A stretch of 64,000 bases of DNA from Rhodospirillales bacterium (lineage in GTDB: Bacteria; Pseudomonadota; Alphaproteobacteria; Rhodospirillales; JAPHRK01): contig JAPHRK010000024.1 of the NCBI GenBank assembly GCA_026196105.1, forward strand, positions 62,001 through 126,000. The letters run 5' to 3'. Below, piece by piece: positions 25,806 to 33,199 of this stretch (position 1 is the stretch's first letter; every line of letters starts with the position of its first letter). Both the position numbers and the translations under genes were made by a program. The notes under the pieces are model-generated. The model ran no database searches. It was given only the letters and a program-made list of their open reading frames with translations, and was not told the DNA's origin.

Positions 25806-26969
25806 TTACATCACCGCGATTTCAGCTTGGAGAGCGCCTGAAGCTTTAATAGCTTGCAGAATAGTGATCATATCACGAGGACCTATACCTAAAGCGTTAA
25901 GACCGTTCACTAAGTCTTGAATATTCACGCCGCTTTCAACAACGGTCAGTCTTTCGTCTTCACCTTCTTCAATTTCAATATCTGTACGAGCAACTGTTGT
26001 CGTTTCGCCAACCTCCGCAAAAGGACCAGGTTGTGAAACTTGGGCGGTCTCAGTGATGCGGATTGTCAAGCTGCCTTGGGCAATAGCGACAGTGTTAATC
26101 CGGACGTTTTCGCCCATCACAATAACACCAGATTGTTCGTCAATCACCACACGAGCTAACATATCGGGTTCGATCTTCAACTGTTCAATGTCTGTCAGGA
26201 GAGCGACAACATCTTTTTCGTAGTCGTCTGGGACTGTCAACATAACCGTTGAAGGATCACTTGGTTTTGCAGAATCGCTACCTAAGAAGGCGTTAATGGC
26301 TTGGGCCATGCGGCGTCCTGTTGTTAAATCTGGATTGCGTAAACTAATCTCAACAACTTTCATTGAACTAAGATCAAAGTTAATCTCTCGTTCAACAATG
26401 CCTCCGTTGGCGATACGAGCACTTGTTGGGACACCTTTAACAACAGATTCTGCGTCACCTTGGGCACTGAAACCACCGACGGCTAAGTTACCTTGTGCAA
26501 CAGCATAAACTTCGCCATCAGCACCAACAACTGGGGTAACTAAAAGAGTGCCACCTAAAAGGCTGGAAGAATCTCCTAAAGCACTGACCGTCACATCAAT
26601 GCGATTACCTTGTTTAGCAAAAGGAGGTAGGGTTGCTGTTACCATAACAGCAGCAGTATTAGCAGAATCCAAACCGGCTTCAGTTGGCTTTACACCTAAG
26701 CGTTCTAACATAGAGTACAGGCTCTGTTTGGTGAAATGCCCATCAGCTAAGCTGTCGCCTGTACCATTGAGGCCAACGACCAAGCCGTAGCCAATCAGCA
26801 TGTTGTCGCGGATACCTTCAAACTCAGCGATATCTTTAATGCGAGAAGCTGCATAAGCAGGGGTAATAACTGGCGAAAGCACAAGTACGGCTCCGACAAT
26901 TAATGCCAGGAAAATATGCAGAGTTTGTGCTGCTTTTTTCATTTTGGACCTAGCTATTTGCTTCAACAT
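25806..26969 (-). CDS. flgI: Flagellar P-ring protein FlgI
   Basis: A 387-residue periplasmic protein with a cleavable signal peptide (hydrophobic core about 16-35, likely cut after PAYA). The mature part has ASRIKDIAEFEGIRDNMLIGYGLVVGL in two recognisable blocks, GTGDSLAD, the LVTPVVGADGEVYAVAQG strand region and the C-terminal GLNALGIGPRDMITILQAIK, all characteristic of FlgI, which forms the P ring around the rod. GGGA precedes the ATG at 26969; an ATG at 26942 is an alternative start. It is first in the operon flgI-J-N-K-L and is preceded by a sigma-54 promoter. Confidence 0.95.
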   Translation of the reverse strand: MLKQIARSKMKKAAQTLHIFLALIVGAVLVLSPVITPAYAASRIKDIAEFEGIRDNMLIGYGLVVGLNGTGDSLADGHFTKQSLYSMLERLGVKPTEAGLDSANTAAVMVTATLPPFAKQGNRIDVTVSALGDSSSLLGGTLLVTPVVGADGEVYAVAQGNLAVGGFSAQGDAESVVKGVPTSARIANGGIVEREINFDLSSMKVVEISLRNPDLTTGRRMAQAINAFLGSDSAKPSDPSTVMLTVPDDYEKDVVALLTDIEQLKIEPDMLARVVIDEQSGVIVMGENVRINTVAIAQGSLTIRITETAQVSQPGPFAEVGETTTVARTDIEIEEGEDERLTVVESGVNIQDLVNGLNALGIGPRDMITILQAIKASGALQAEIAVM

Positions 26970-27023
26970 TTTTCTATTCCCGTTTTCATTTCGCCTTTTG
27001 GCGTCACTTTGTGTCTATTATTA

Positions 27024-27039
27024 TGCAATTGTAATGCCA
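27024..27039 (-). promoter_or_regulatory. Sigma-54 promoter for the flgI operon
   Basis: Read on the minus strand this is TGGCATTACAATTGCA, a sigma-54 -24/-12 element with the invariant GG and GC ten bases apart. It places transcription start about 40-45 bases upstream of flgI. It differs from the flgE promoter at only one of 16 positions. Class-III-like hook genes in alphaproteobacteria are commonly sigma-54 dependent. Confidence 0.75.
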
Positions 27040-27162
27040 GTTTATATTTTTTGTAACATACTGTAAATAAACGATAAAAATATATTGTTGCTTAGAAATG
27101 GTTTTTGAAAGGGTAATTTTTGCATAGGGGGAAAGAATTGCCCGGCACATTTCTGTTAAAGA

Positions 27163-27188
27163 AAAAGGGGCTCGTTTGAGCCCCTTTT
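27163..27188 (-). terminator. Rho-independent terminator of flgE
   Basis: A perfect 11-bp stem AAAAGGGGCTC / GAGCCCCTTTT (27163-27173 and 27178-27188) with a 4-base loop, located 20 bases after the flgE stop and ending in a T run on the minus strand. Confidence 0.9.
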
Positions 27189-27208
27189 GATTCATAGTAT
27201 TAGATGCT

Positions 27209-28420
27209 CTAACGTTTGAGATTAGCCGCAGTTTTCTCCATTTCATCGACCGTTGTAAAGACTGTCGCTGATGTGGAGTAGGCTTGCTGGGTCGTAATCA
27301 TTTTGGTCATTTCCTGATCGACCTTAACGTTTGATGTTTCATAGCTATTCGGAACAAACTCGGCAATTCTTCCTGCTCCGGCTGTCATAACTGTTGCTTC
27401 ACCAGAATTTTGACTCACCTGATAAACGTTTCCATTGATAGGTTTTAAGCCGTTGTAATTGGTGAAGTTAGCTAACGGTATTCTATATATTGATCGCGTT
27501 GTTGAATCTGTGAATCGTCCATTCACGTACCCTTCTGTATTAAACTCATATGAACGAAGGTTTGCGTTTGATTGTCCATCGGCAGTGGCGTTAACTTTTG
27601 TGTAAGGCCCGTTAAATTGAGTTGTTTTGCCAATATCAAAATCAAAGGATATAGCTTGTGCGCCAACAGTTCCTGCAACAGTAATTGTTCCGCTAGTGGG
27701 GGAGGTCATTGAGCCATCACCCCCAAAAGTTATGGTTTGCGTAGTTGCTGGAGCCGTTATTGTGCCGCCTGATACCGACATATCTAATTGCCACTCATTT
27801 ACAGTGGCTGTTTTTGTCCAGTTGGCTGTCATAAGTTGGCTTGTTCCTGACCCATCATAAATTTTGAATGATGTTACTTCAGATCCACCTGCTGTCTTTG
27901 CTTGGGGAAGGTTTACTTGGACTGATGCTGTGGTTGAAGCTATTCCATTATTGACAAAAAGCTCCGGATTAACATTAATCCCGTTTAAAGTACCTGAGTC
28001 CGCAATACCGGAGGAATCTGTTTCCCACCCCATGAGAAAGTAGCCGTTTTTGTCGACAATGTATGGCGCGTTATCCGTTCCCAAGGCTGTTTCAAACTGC
28101 CCGTCACGACCATACAGCATATCACCGGAACCATCTGATTGCGTGTTGAGGATATACATTCCGTGACCATTAATGGCGAGATCCATAGAATTGCTTGAAC
28201 TTTTCATAAAACCTGATTCATAAACATGATCAGTCGTATGTGTGTTCACGCCACCATAGGCTGATTGCCCTCTGAAAGTCTCACTCATTACAGAGTGGAA
28301 ATTGGTTTCCGATCTCTTGTAACCGCCCGTTGACATATTGGCGACATTTCGTCCGATAGACTCCATGGCTTGACTTTGAGCCAGCATACCTAACACAGCA
28401 TTTGAATAGGCGTTGAACAT
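27209..28420 (-). CDS. flgE: Flagellar hook protein FlgE
   Basis: A 403-residue hook-family protein. The N-terminus (MFNAYSNAVLGMLAQSQAME, then SIGRNVANMSTGGYKRSE) and the C-terminus (FVPNSYETSNVKVDQEMTKMITTQQAYS, in two blocks) are the D0 helices of FlgE/F/G proteins. The central domain has the FlgE blocks GYFLMGWETDSSG, VQVNLPQA and FKIYDGSG. The ATG at 28420 is chosen for its strong GAGGAAAG site; an upstream in-frame start at 28465 would add 15 unrelated residues. It is transcribed alone, from a sigma-54 promoter to its own terminator. Confidence 0.92.
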   Translation of the reverse strand: MFNAYSNAVLGMLAQSQAMESIGRNVANMSTGGYKRSETNFHSVMSETFRGQSAYGGVNTHTTDHVYESGFMKSSSNSMDLAINGHGMYILNTQSDGSGDMLYGRDGQFETALGTDNAPYIVDKNGYFLMGWETDSSGIADSGTLNGINVNPELFVNNGIASTTASVQVNLPQAKTAGGSEVTSFKIYDGSGTSQLMTANWTKTATVNEWQLDMSVSGGTITAPATTQTITFGGDGSMTSPTSGTITVAGTVGAQAISFDFDIGKTTQFNGPYTKVNATADGQSNANLRSYEFNTEGYVNGRFTDSTTRSIYRIPLANFTNYNGLKPINGNVYQVSQNSGEATVMTAGAGRIAEFVPNSYETSNVKVDQEMTKMITTQQAYSTSATVFTTVDEMEKTAANLKR

Positions 28421-28482
28421 AGTACTTTCCTCAAAAAATCGACAGCATGGGAAATTTACCCACAAAGGTTCTGTCAGTATGA

Positions 28483-28498
28483 TGCAATTGGAATGCCA
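28483..28498 (-). promoter_or_regulatory. Sigma-54 promoter for flgE
   Basis: On the minus strand, TGGCATTCCAATTGCA has the -24 GG and -12 GC ten bases apart. The expected start of transcription lies about 50 bases upstream of the flgE ATG. It is nearly identical to the flgI promoter, which supports both calls. Confidence 0.78.
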
Positions 28499-28693
28499 GT
28501 TTTAAAAGGTGACTATCTGTATGAAATAAAAGGATTTTAAGAATCTGCAGCTAGGCAGACTTTGCCCTTTTGCTCGGCAATAATAGAAAGCTGCAAAAAC
28601 TTCCTAGTCCTTTTTAAGGGTTCAAAAACATAAACCCTTTTTTAATGGGGATCGTGCAGACTATGATGAGCCGGAAATGACGGAAATGGGTAT

Positions 28694-29125
28694 ATGAAAC
28701 TTACTAAAGTCGGGTCGACAAGTTCGGTCTCTGATTCAAAAAAAGCTAAAAAGAAGCCAGGATCAGGTTCTGAGTTTTCCTCGCACCTTGCCGAAGTTAC
28801 AGAACCAACTGATAGCGGAACAGTGAGCGGGACTTCTCCGATCAGTGCGGTTGACCCTATCTTATCTGTTGAAGCCACTCCAGATGCTACAGCTCATAAA
28901 TCTCGAACCCTGCTGTATCAGCGCGGCAATGATATTCTTGATCGCCTGGATGAAATCCGTATGCAGGTTCTCGGGGGGAAACTCTCAAAAGAGCGCTTGA
29001 TGAACCTAGCTCAGATGTTGAGAAGTCAGCGCGCCAAAGTCAACGATCCGACATTAATCTCAATTATTGATGAGATTGAGTTGCGAGCTGAAGTTGAAAT
29101 TGCCAAGTATACCCGTGATTCTTAA
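28694..29125 (+). CDS. fliX: Flagellar assembly regulator FliX
   Basis: A 143-residue protein whose C-terminal half carries the FliX signature: LLYQRGNDILDRLDEIRMQVL, then LSKERLMNLAQMLRSQR and ISIIDEIELRAEVEIAK. The N-terminal half is a flexible Ser/Lys-rich stretch. In Caulobacter FliX links assembly of early flagellar structures to activation of the sigma-54 activator FlbD, thereby gating hook and filament genes. That fits the two sigma-54 promoters across the divergent intergenic region. It is transcribed divergently from flgE. Confidence 0.88.
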   Translation: MKLTKVGSTSSVSDSKKAKKKPGSGSEFSSHLAEVTEPTDSGTVSGTSPISAVDPILSVEATPDATAHKSRTLLYQRGNDILDRLDEIRMQVLGGKLSKERLMNLAQMLRSQRAKVNDPTLISIIDEIELRAEVEIAKYTRDS

Positions 29126-29267
29126 GCAAAAATTCAAGTTATCCCGATTTATCCCTCTAAAAATTGAATCTCCAATCGTTTCTTCTAATAAATCCTCTTG
29201 CGGTGTTAAGGACTGATCCCTATATTCCGCGCCTGATAGGTATAACCTCTGGAGGGGGCTACTAAAA

Positions 29268-29684
29268 ATGACGGTCACTTTGCCGCCTGATTACCGTCCC
29301 AGCGAAGACGAAGACTTTATGAATCCTGCGATGCGGGAATACTTCCGGCAAAAGCTCATGCTTTGGCGGGCTGAACTGTTGGAAGAATCAAGTGAAACTC
29401 TGCACCAGTTGCAAGAAACCAGCAGTGCTGAGCCTGATATCGCAGATCGTGCATCCATTGAAACAGATCGTTCTTTAGAATTGAGAACACGGGATCGTGC
29501 CCGCAAGCTCATTGGCAAGATTGACGAAGCCTTGGATCGGATTAAAAACGATACTTACGGATACTGTGAGGAGACCGAAGAGCCGATTAGCATTAAGCGG
29601 CTTGAAGCTCGTCCCGTCGCCACCATGACTCTTGAAGCGCAAGAACGTCATGAGAAAATGGAAAAAACTCACCGCGACGACTAA
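29268..29684 (+). CDS. dksA: DksA/TraR-family RNA polymerase-binding factor with one zinc-finger cysteine
   Basis: A 138-residue DksA. The coiled-coil hairpin (about 25-95) has the functional tip D57-x2-D60-R-A62, equivalent to the Asp-Asp-Ala of E. coli DksA that reaches the polymerase secondary channel. The globular end keeps YGYC (Cys100) and RLEARPVATMTLEAQERHE, but three of the four zinc-ligand cysteines are replaced, the usual state of alphaproteobacterial DksA. It should mediate ppGpp-dependent control of rRNA and amino acid genes. A bidirectional terminator follows. Confidence 0.9.
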   Translation: MTVTLPPDYRPSEDEDFMNPAMREYFRQKLMLWRAELLEESSETLHQLQETSSAEPDIADRASIETDRSLELRTRDRARKLIGKIDEALDRIKNDTYGYCEETEEPISIKRLEARPVATMTLEAQERHEKMEKTHRDD

Positions 29685-29704
29685 ATTCGTTCGTATAAGA
29701 TTAT

Positions 29705-29740
29705 AAAAAAGCGCAGCTTGTTGGGGGCTGCGCTTTTTTT
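29705..29740. terminator. Bidirectional terminator between dksA and pssA
   Basis: The stem GCGCAGC (29711-29717) / GCTGCGC (29727-29733) is flanked by six A on the left and seven T on the right, so it serves convergent dksA (plus) and pssA (minus). Confidence 0.88.
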
Positions 29741-29792
29741 GTCTGATATCAAATGGAACCTTGTATGGAAAGAGTAGAGAGGCCTTACTCGT

Positions 29793-30620
29793 TTATGCTG
29801 GCTTATCAGTGTCTTCAGCAGGCTTTGCCTCTTCCAGATTAACCACATCGCCTTGAATTTCTGCAGTTTTGCGCTTGAGTTTGGCGTAGGAACGGATAGC
29901 GAAGGGGACACTAATAAGGTAAGCGCTTAAAATAATTGAGAGGGTGGCCCAGGGTTGAGTAACACTGAGGGCAACAAACAAGCCAACACCAAGCATGGTG
30001 GGCAGGACGTATTTGTGAGGTATCTTAAACTGCTTGAATGAGTAGGTCGGGATTTGGCTGACCAAGAGGAAAGACACGACCAGGATATTAATACCGACAA
30101 ACATAGGGTGGCTAAGGAAAGCAAAGTCAAACAGGAATGATAAAACCATGGGGAGTAGGACCAAGCCAGCTCCAGCGGGAGAAGGGACTCCTGTAAAGAA
30201 GTTATAGGACCAACTTGGTTTGTTTTCTTCTTCTAACGATGTGTTGAAGCGAGCAAGACGAAGGGCGCAGCTGATGGTAAAGAGCAGAGCCATCACCCAG
30301 CCAATACCGCCAGCGGTTTGCATGGTCCACAGATAAAGCATCAAAGAAGGGGCGACGCCGAAGCAGACAAAATCTGAGAGAGAATCTAATTCAGCCCCAA
30401 ACTTACTCGTCCCTTTAAGAAGGCGGGCAATACGACCGTCAAGGGTGTCAAAGATGGCTGCAACGGCGATGGCAACACAGGCGGATTTCCATTCTCCTGC
30501 CAAACAGAACTTTACGGATGTCAGACCCGCTGACAGAGCAATCATGGTCAAGAAGTTGGGAATCATCCGGTTAATGGATAATCCTTTGGTCCGTTTCCGC
30601 TTGTTCTTAAATATCGTCAT
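29793..30620 (-). CDS. pssA: CDP-diacylglycerol-serine O-phosphatidyltransferase
   Basis: A 275-residue inner-membrane enzyme that joins serine to CDP-diacylglycerol to give phosphatidylserine. The CDP-alcohol phosphotransferase motif is complete: DGRIAR (61-66), then G75 and the two aspartates D79 and D83 in ELDSLSD. About eight hydrophobic helices follow the basic N-terminus. It lies 19 bases after psd on the same strand, so the two steps of phosphatidylethanolamine synthesis are co-transcribed. The C-terminal tail is Lys/Glu-rich and extends past the last helix. Confidence 0.95.
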   Translation of the reverse strand: MTIFKNKRKRTKGLSINRMIPNFLTMIALSAGLTSVKFCLAGEWKSACVAIAVAAIFDTLDGRIARLLKGTSKFGAELDSLSDFVCFGVAPSLMLYLWTMQTAGGIGWVMALLFTISCALRLARFNTSLEEENKPSWSYNFFTGVPSPAGAGLVLLPMVLSFLFDFAFLSHPMFVGINILVVSFLLVSQIPTYSFKQFKIPHKYVLPTMLGVGLFVALSVTQPWATLSIILSAYLISVPFAIRSYAKLKRKTAEIQGDVVNLEEAKPAEDTDKPA

Positions 30621-30639
30621 AATAATCTGCCTTTAAAGC

Positions 30640-31326
30640 TTAACGAATTTTGGCTTCTCTAGAACTTTCCTTGCCTTCAAGGTCAGCGATAATCGTTTCA
30701 CCTGCCGTGGTGGTTTGGCCAACTGAAACCAGCGGCTCCACCCCTTCGGGTAAGTATATATCAACCCGACTACCAAAGCGAATAAGTCCAAAACGTTCAC
30801 CTGCTTTGACAGGTTGCTCCTCTTTTATATCACATTTTATGCGACGAGCGACTAATCCGGCAATTTGCACAAAAGCAACTTCCCGCCCGTCATCCATCTT
30901 AAGGGCAACACATTGACGTTCATTAAATTCACTGGCTTTATCAAGAGATGCATTGACGAACTTGCCCGGCACATAGGCTAATTTGCTGATAACTCCGTCA
31001 ATAGGAACCCTGTTCACATGAACATTAAACACATTCATGAAAACGCAAATACGATTGCGAATCCCATCACCCATTTCCAATTCTTTTGGTAAAGCGCACT
31101 GGTCCACATATTGAACAACACCGTCAGCAGGAGAGACCATAAGGCCTGTGCGTGTTGGTGTATAACGGTCTGGGTCTCGGAAGAAGTAGGTGCACCATAA
31201 GGTGAGCACAACACCAATCCAACCTAAAGGCTCCCATACGAAAAACAGAATGGCTGCTGTCACGGCAAAGATTGCAATAAAGCGTCCACCTTCGGGGTTA
31301 ATGGGAACAAGTACGGTATTTAGCAA
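30640..31326 (-). CDS. psd: Phosphatidylserine decarboxylase (short type)
   Basis: A 228-residue pyruvoyl-dependent enzyme converting phosphatidylserine to phosphatidylethanolamine. Two N-terminal membrane helices (about 14-48) precede the catalytic domain with [19 protein letters not shown] and the self-cleavage site FGSRVD (Gly185-Ser186), where the Ser becomes the pyruvoyl group. The length is that of the short bacterial/archaetidylserine-type family. It is the first gene of the psd-pssA operon; the MerR-type gene lies divergently upstream. Confidence 0.95.
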   Translation of the reverse strand: MLNTVLVPINPEGGRFIAIFAVTAAILFFVWEPLGWIGVVLTLWCTYFFRDPDRYTPTRTGLMVSPADGVVQYVDQCALPKELEMGDGIRNRICVFMNVFNVHVNRVPIDGVISKLAYVPGKFVNASLDKASEFNERQCVALKMDDGREVAFVQIAGLVARRIKCDIKEEQPVKAGERFGLIRFGSRVDIYLPEGVEPLVSVGQTTTAGETIIADLEGKESSREAKIR

Positions 31327-31492
31327 CGGATCATCCTCTTAAAAAGCTTATTCTTTTTCTTACTTCTTTTGAGAGCCGTCGACAACCATGGTGGTGAAAT
31401 CCCATGCTGCATTTGGATTTTTACTCCGAATCTGGAGGGGGGCAAGGAAAGTAAAGGCCTTTAGGCACCATGTTGTCTTTAAAGAAAGTTGG

Positions 31493-31521
31493 TTGACGTT
31501 AACGTCACATTGTGGTATGTT
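31493..31521 (+). promoter_or_regulatory. Promoter with palindromic operator of the MerR-fad operon
   Basis: TTGACG (31493-31498) and TATGTT (31516-31521) lie 17 bases apart, a good housekeeping promoter. The -35 box is embedded in the perfect 14-base palindrome TGACGTTAACGTCA (31494-31507). Palindromes of this kind are bound by LiuR-type MerR regulators of acyl-CoA degradation, so autoregulation by the next gene is likely. Confidence 0.7.
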
Positions 31522-31551
31522 ACGTACACAACATACAAAATGGGTGCTTTT

Positions 31552-31974
31552 ATGGATGGCCAAGTGATGGATAAGGATAGGAATTCGGATAAGCTTTATA
31601 GTGTAACCGAATTAGCAAACGAGTTTGAAATCACACCCCGCGCAATTCGTTTTTACGAAAGTAAGGGGTTGCTCTCGCCTCAAAGAGCGGGATCGACACG
31701 GGTTTACACATACCGTGATCGTGCCCGATTGATGATCATTTTACGGGGTAAGCGCATGGGGTTCTCTTTGGGCCACATCAAAGCTTATCTCGAACTTTAC
31801 GATGTAGATCGCAGCCGAACTGAACAATTAAAGCAGTTATTGTTCGGTGTTCGTGAAAAAATTGAAGAAATTGAGGCTCAAAAACGGGACCTTGATATGA
31901 CCATGGATGAGCTGAAAAGTGTAGAGAAGGAAACTCTTAGTGCCATGGAAGAAGCCGGAATTTCACAAGATTAA
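31552..31974 (+). CDS. MerR-family transcriptional regulator (fatty acid / branched-chain degradation type)
   Basis: A 140-residue MerR protein. The winged HTH at the start (LYSVTELANEFEITPRAIRFYESKGLL, given as region about 15-41) is followed by YTYRDRARL and a long dimerising coiled coil (about 85-130). No metal-binding cysteines occur near the C-terminus, so it is a small-molecule and not a metal sensor. The start must lie downstream of the promoter at 31493-31521; ATG at 31552 is chosen, with 31540 and 31567 as alternatives. It sits 86 bases ahead of the thiolase gene and probably controls the beta-oxidation operon in response to an acyl-CoA or similar signal. Confidence 0.85.
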   Translation: MDGQVMDKDRNSDKLYSVTELANEFEITPRAIRFYESKGLLSPQRAGSTRVYTYRDRARLMIILRGKRMGFSLGHIKAYLELYDVDRSRTEQLKQLLFGVREKIEEIEAQKRDLDMTMDELKSVEKETLSAMEEAGISQD

Positions 31975-32060
31975 TCAAATAGCTTTGAATTAGAAGAAGG
32001 GCGGCAGGGAGTTTGCCTTTCTTTGAATAACATCAACCACATGCAGCGGAGTAGCTGAAG

Positions 32061-33197
32061 ATGAAAAACGTAGTTATAGCCGGATATGCCCGGTCTCCTT
32101 TCCACCTAGCTAAAAAAGGCGAATTAGCAAAAGTTCGTCCCGATGACATGGTCGCCCAGGTCGTTAAAGGCTTGGTTGAAAAGACAGGTGTAAAACCTGA
32201 AGATCTAGAAGATTTGATCCTCGGTTGTGCTTTCCCAGAGGGTGAGCAAGGCTTTAATGCAGCAAAAATGGTTGCTTTCCTGGCTGACCTTCCGATCACT
32301 GTTGCCGGGACGACCGTGAACCGTTTCTGTGGTTCTTCCATGCAGTCCATCCATATGGCTGCTGGCGCCATTCAGATGAACGCAGGGGAAGCTTTCATCG
32401 CGGCGGGTATTGAATCCATGACCCGTATCCCAATGGGTGGCTTCAACCCTATGCCAAACCCACAACTCTATCAAAACTACCCAGAAGCTTTCGCTTCTAT
32501 GGGTGATACAGCAGAAAATCTAGCTAAAAAATTCCAAATCTCTCGTGCTGATCAAGAAGCCTTTGCGGTGAAGTCTCATGAAAAAGCTAAGGCTGCTCAA
32601 GATGCTGGCAAGTTTGATGATGAGATTGTTCCAATTACCTGGAAAGGTGGCACCGTTGAGAAAGACGGCTGCATCCGCCCAGGAACAACCGCAGAAGACC
32701 TCGCTGGTCTGAAGCTGGCCTTTGATGAAAACGGTTCCGTGACTGCGGGGACATCTTCTCCTTTGACCGATGGTGCTTCTGCTACTTTGATTTGTTCTGA
32801 AGAGTATGCAGAGAAAAATGGTCTTGAGCCTCTGGCCCGGATCAAATCAATCGCTGTTGGCGGCTGTCGCCCTGAATTGATGGGGATTGGTCCTGTTGTT
32901 GCGACCAATAAAGCTCTCGAACGCGCTGGTCTCAAGATGGACGATATCGACATCATTGAGCTTAACGAAGCTTTTGCTGCTCAGGGCATGGCCTGTATTT
33001 CTGATCTAGGTATGGACCTGTCCAAGATTAACTTAGATGGCGGCGCTATCGCTATTGGTCACCCCTTGGGAGCTACTGGTGCACGGATCACCGGTAAGGC
33101 TGCCTCTCTGATCAAACGTGAAGGCAAAAAATATGGTCTTGCCACCCAGTGCATTGGTGGTGGTCAAGGTATTGCTACTATTGTTGAGGCTATCTAG
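32061..33197 (+). CDS. Acetyl-CoA acyltransferase (thiolase)
   Basis: A 378-residue thiolase performing the last step of beta-oxidation, CoA-dependent cleavage of 3-ketoacyl-CoA. All active-site elements are present: nucleophile Cys90 in NRFCGSSMQ, the NEAFAAQ block, His334 in AIGHPLGATGAR, and the second cysteine Cys364 in QCIGGGQG. The start is an ATG with GCGGAG nearby. The HAD/ECH gene follows after 2 bases, so thiolase and hydratase/dehydrogenase are made together, as expected for a trifunctional-like complex. Confidence 0.93.
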   Translation: MKNVVIAGYARSPFHLAKKGELAKVRPDDMVAQVVKGLVEKTGVKPEDLEDLILGCAFPEGEQGFNAAKMVAFLADLPITVAGTTVNRFCGSSMQSIHMAAGAIQMNAGEAFIAAGIESMTRIPMGGFNPMPNPQLYQNYPEAFASMGDTAENLAKKFQISRADQEAFAVKSHEKAKAAQDAGKFDDEIVPITWKGGTVEKDGCIRPGTTAEDLAGLKLAFDENGSVTAGTSSPLTDGASATLICSEEYAEKNGLEPLARIKSIAVGGCRPELMGIGPVVATNKALERAGLKMDDIDIIELNEAFAAQGMACISDLGMDLSKINLDGGAIAIGHPLGATGARITGKAASLIKREGKKYGLATQCIGGGQGIATIVEAI

Positions 33198-33199
33198 TC

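Noticed and set aside
27004-27246. An 80-codon minus-strand frame upstream of flgI
   Set aside because: It covers the flgE terminator and the flgI sigma-54 promoter and shows no protein-like composition.
28616-28643. Hairpin AAGGGTT/AACCCTT followed by T residues upstream of fliX
   Set aside because: The stem is short with a 10-base loop and no gene precedes it on the plus strand; an attenuator role cannot be supported.
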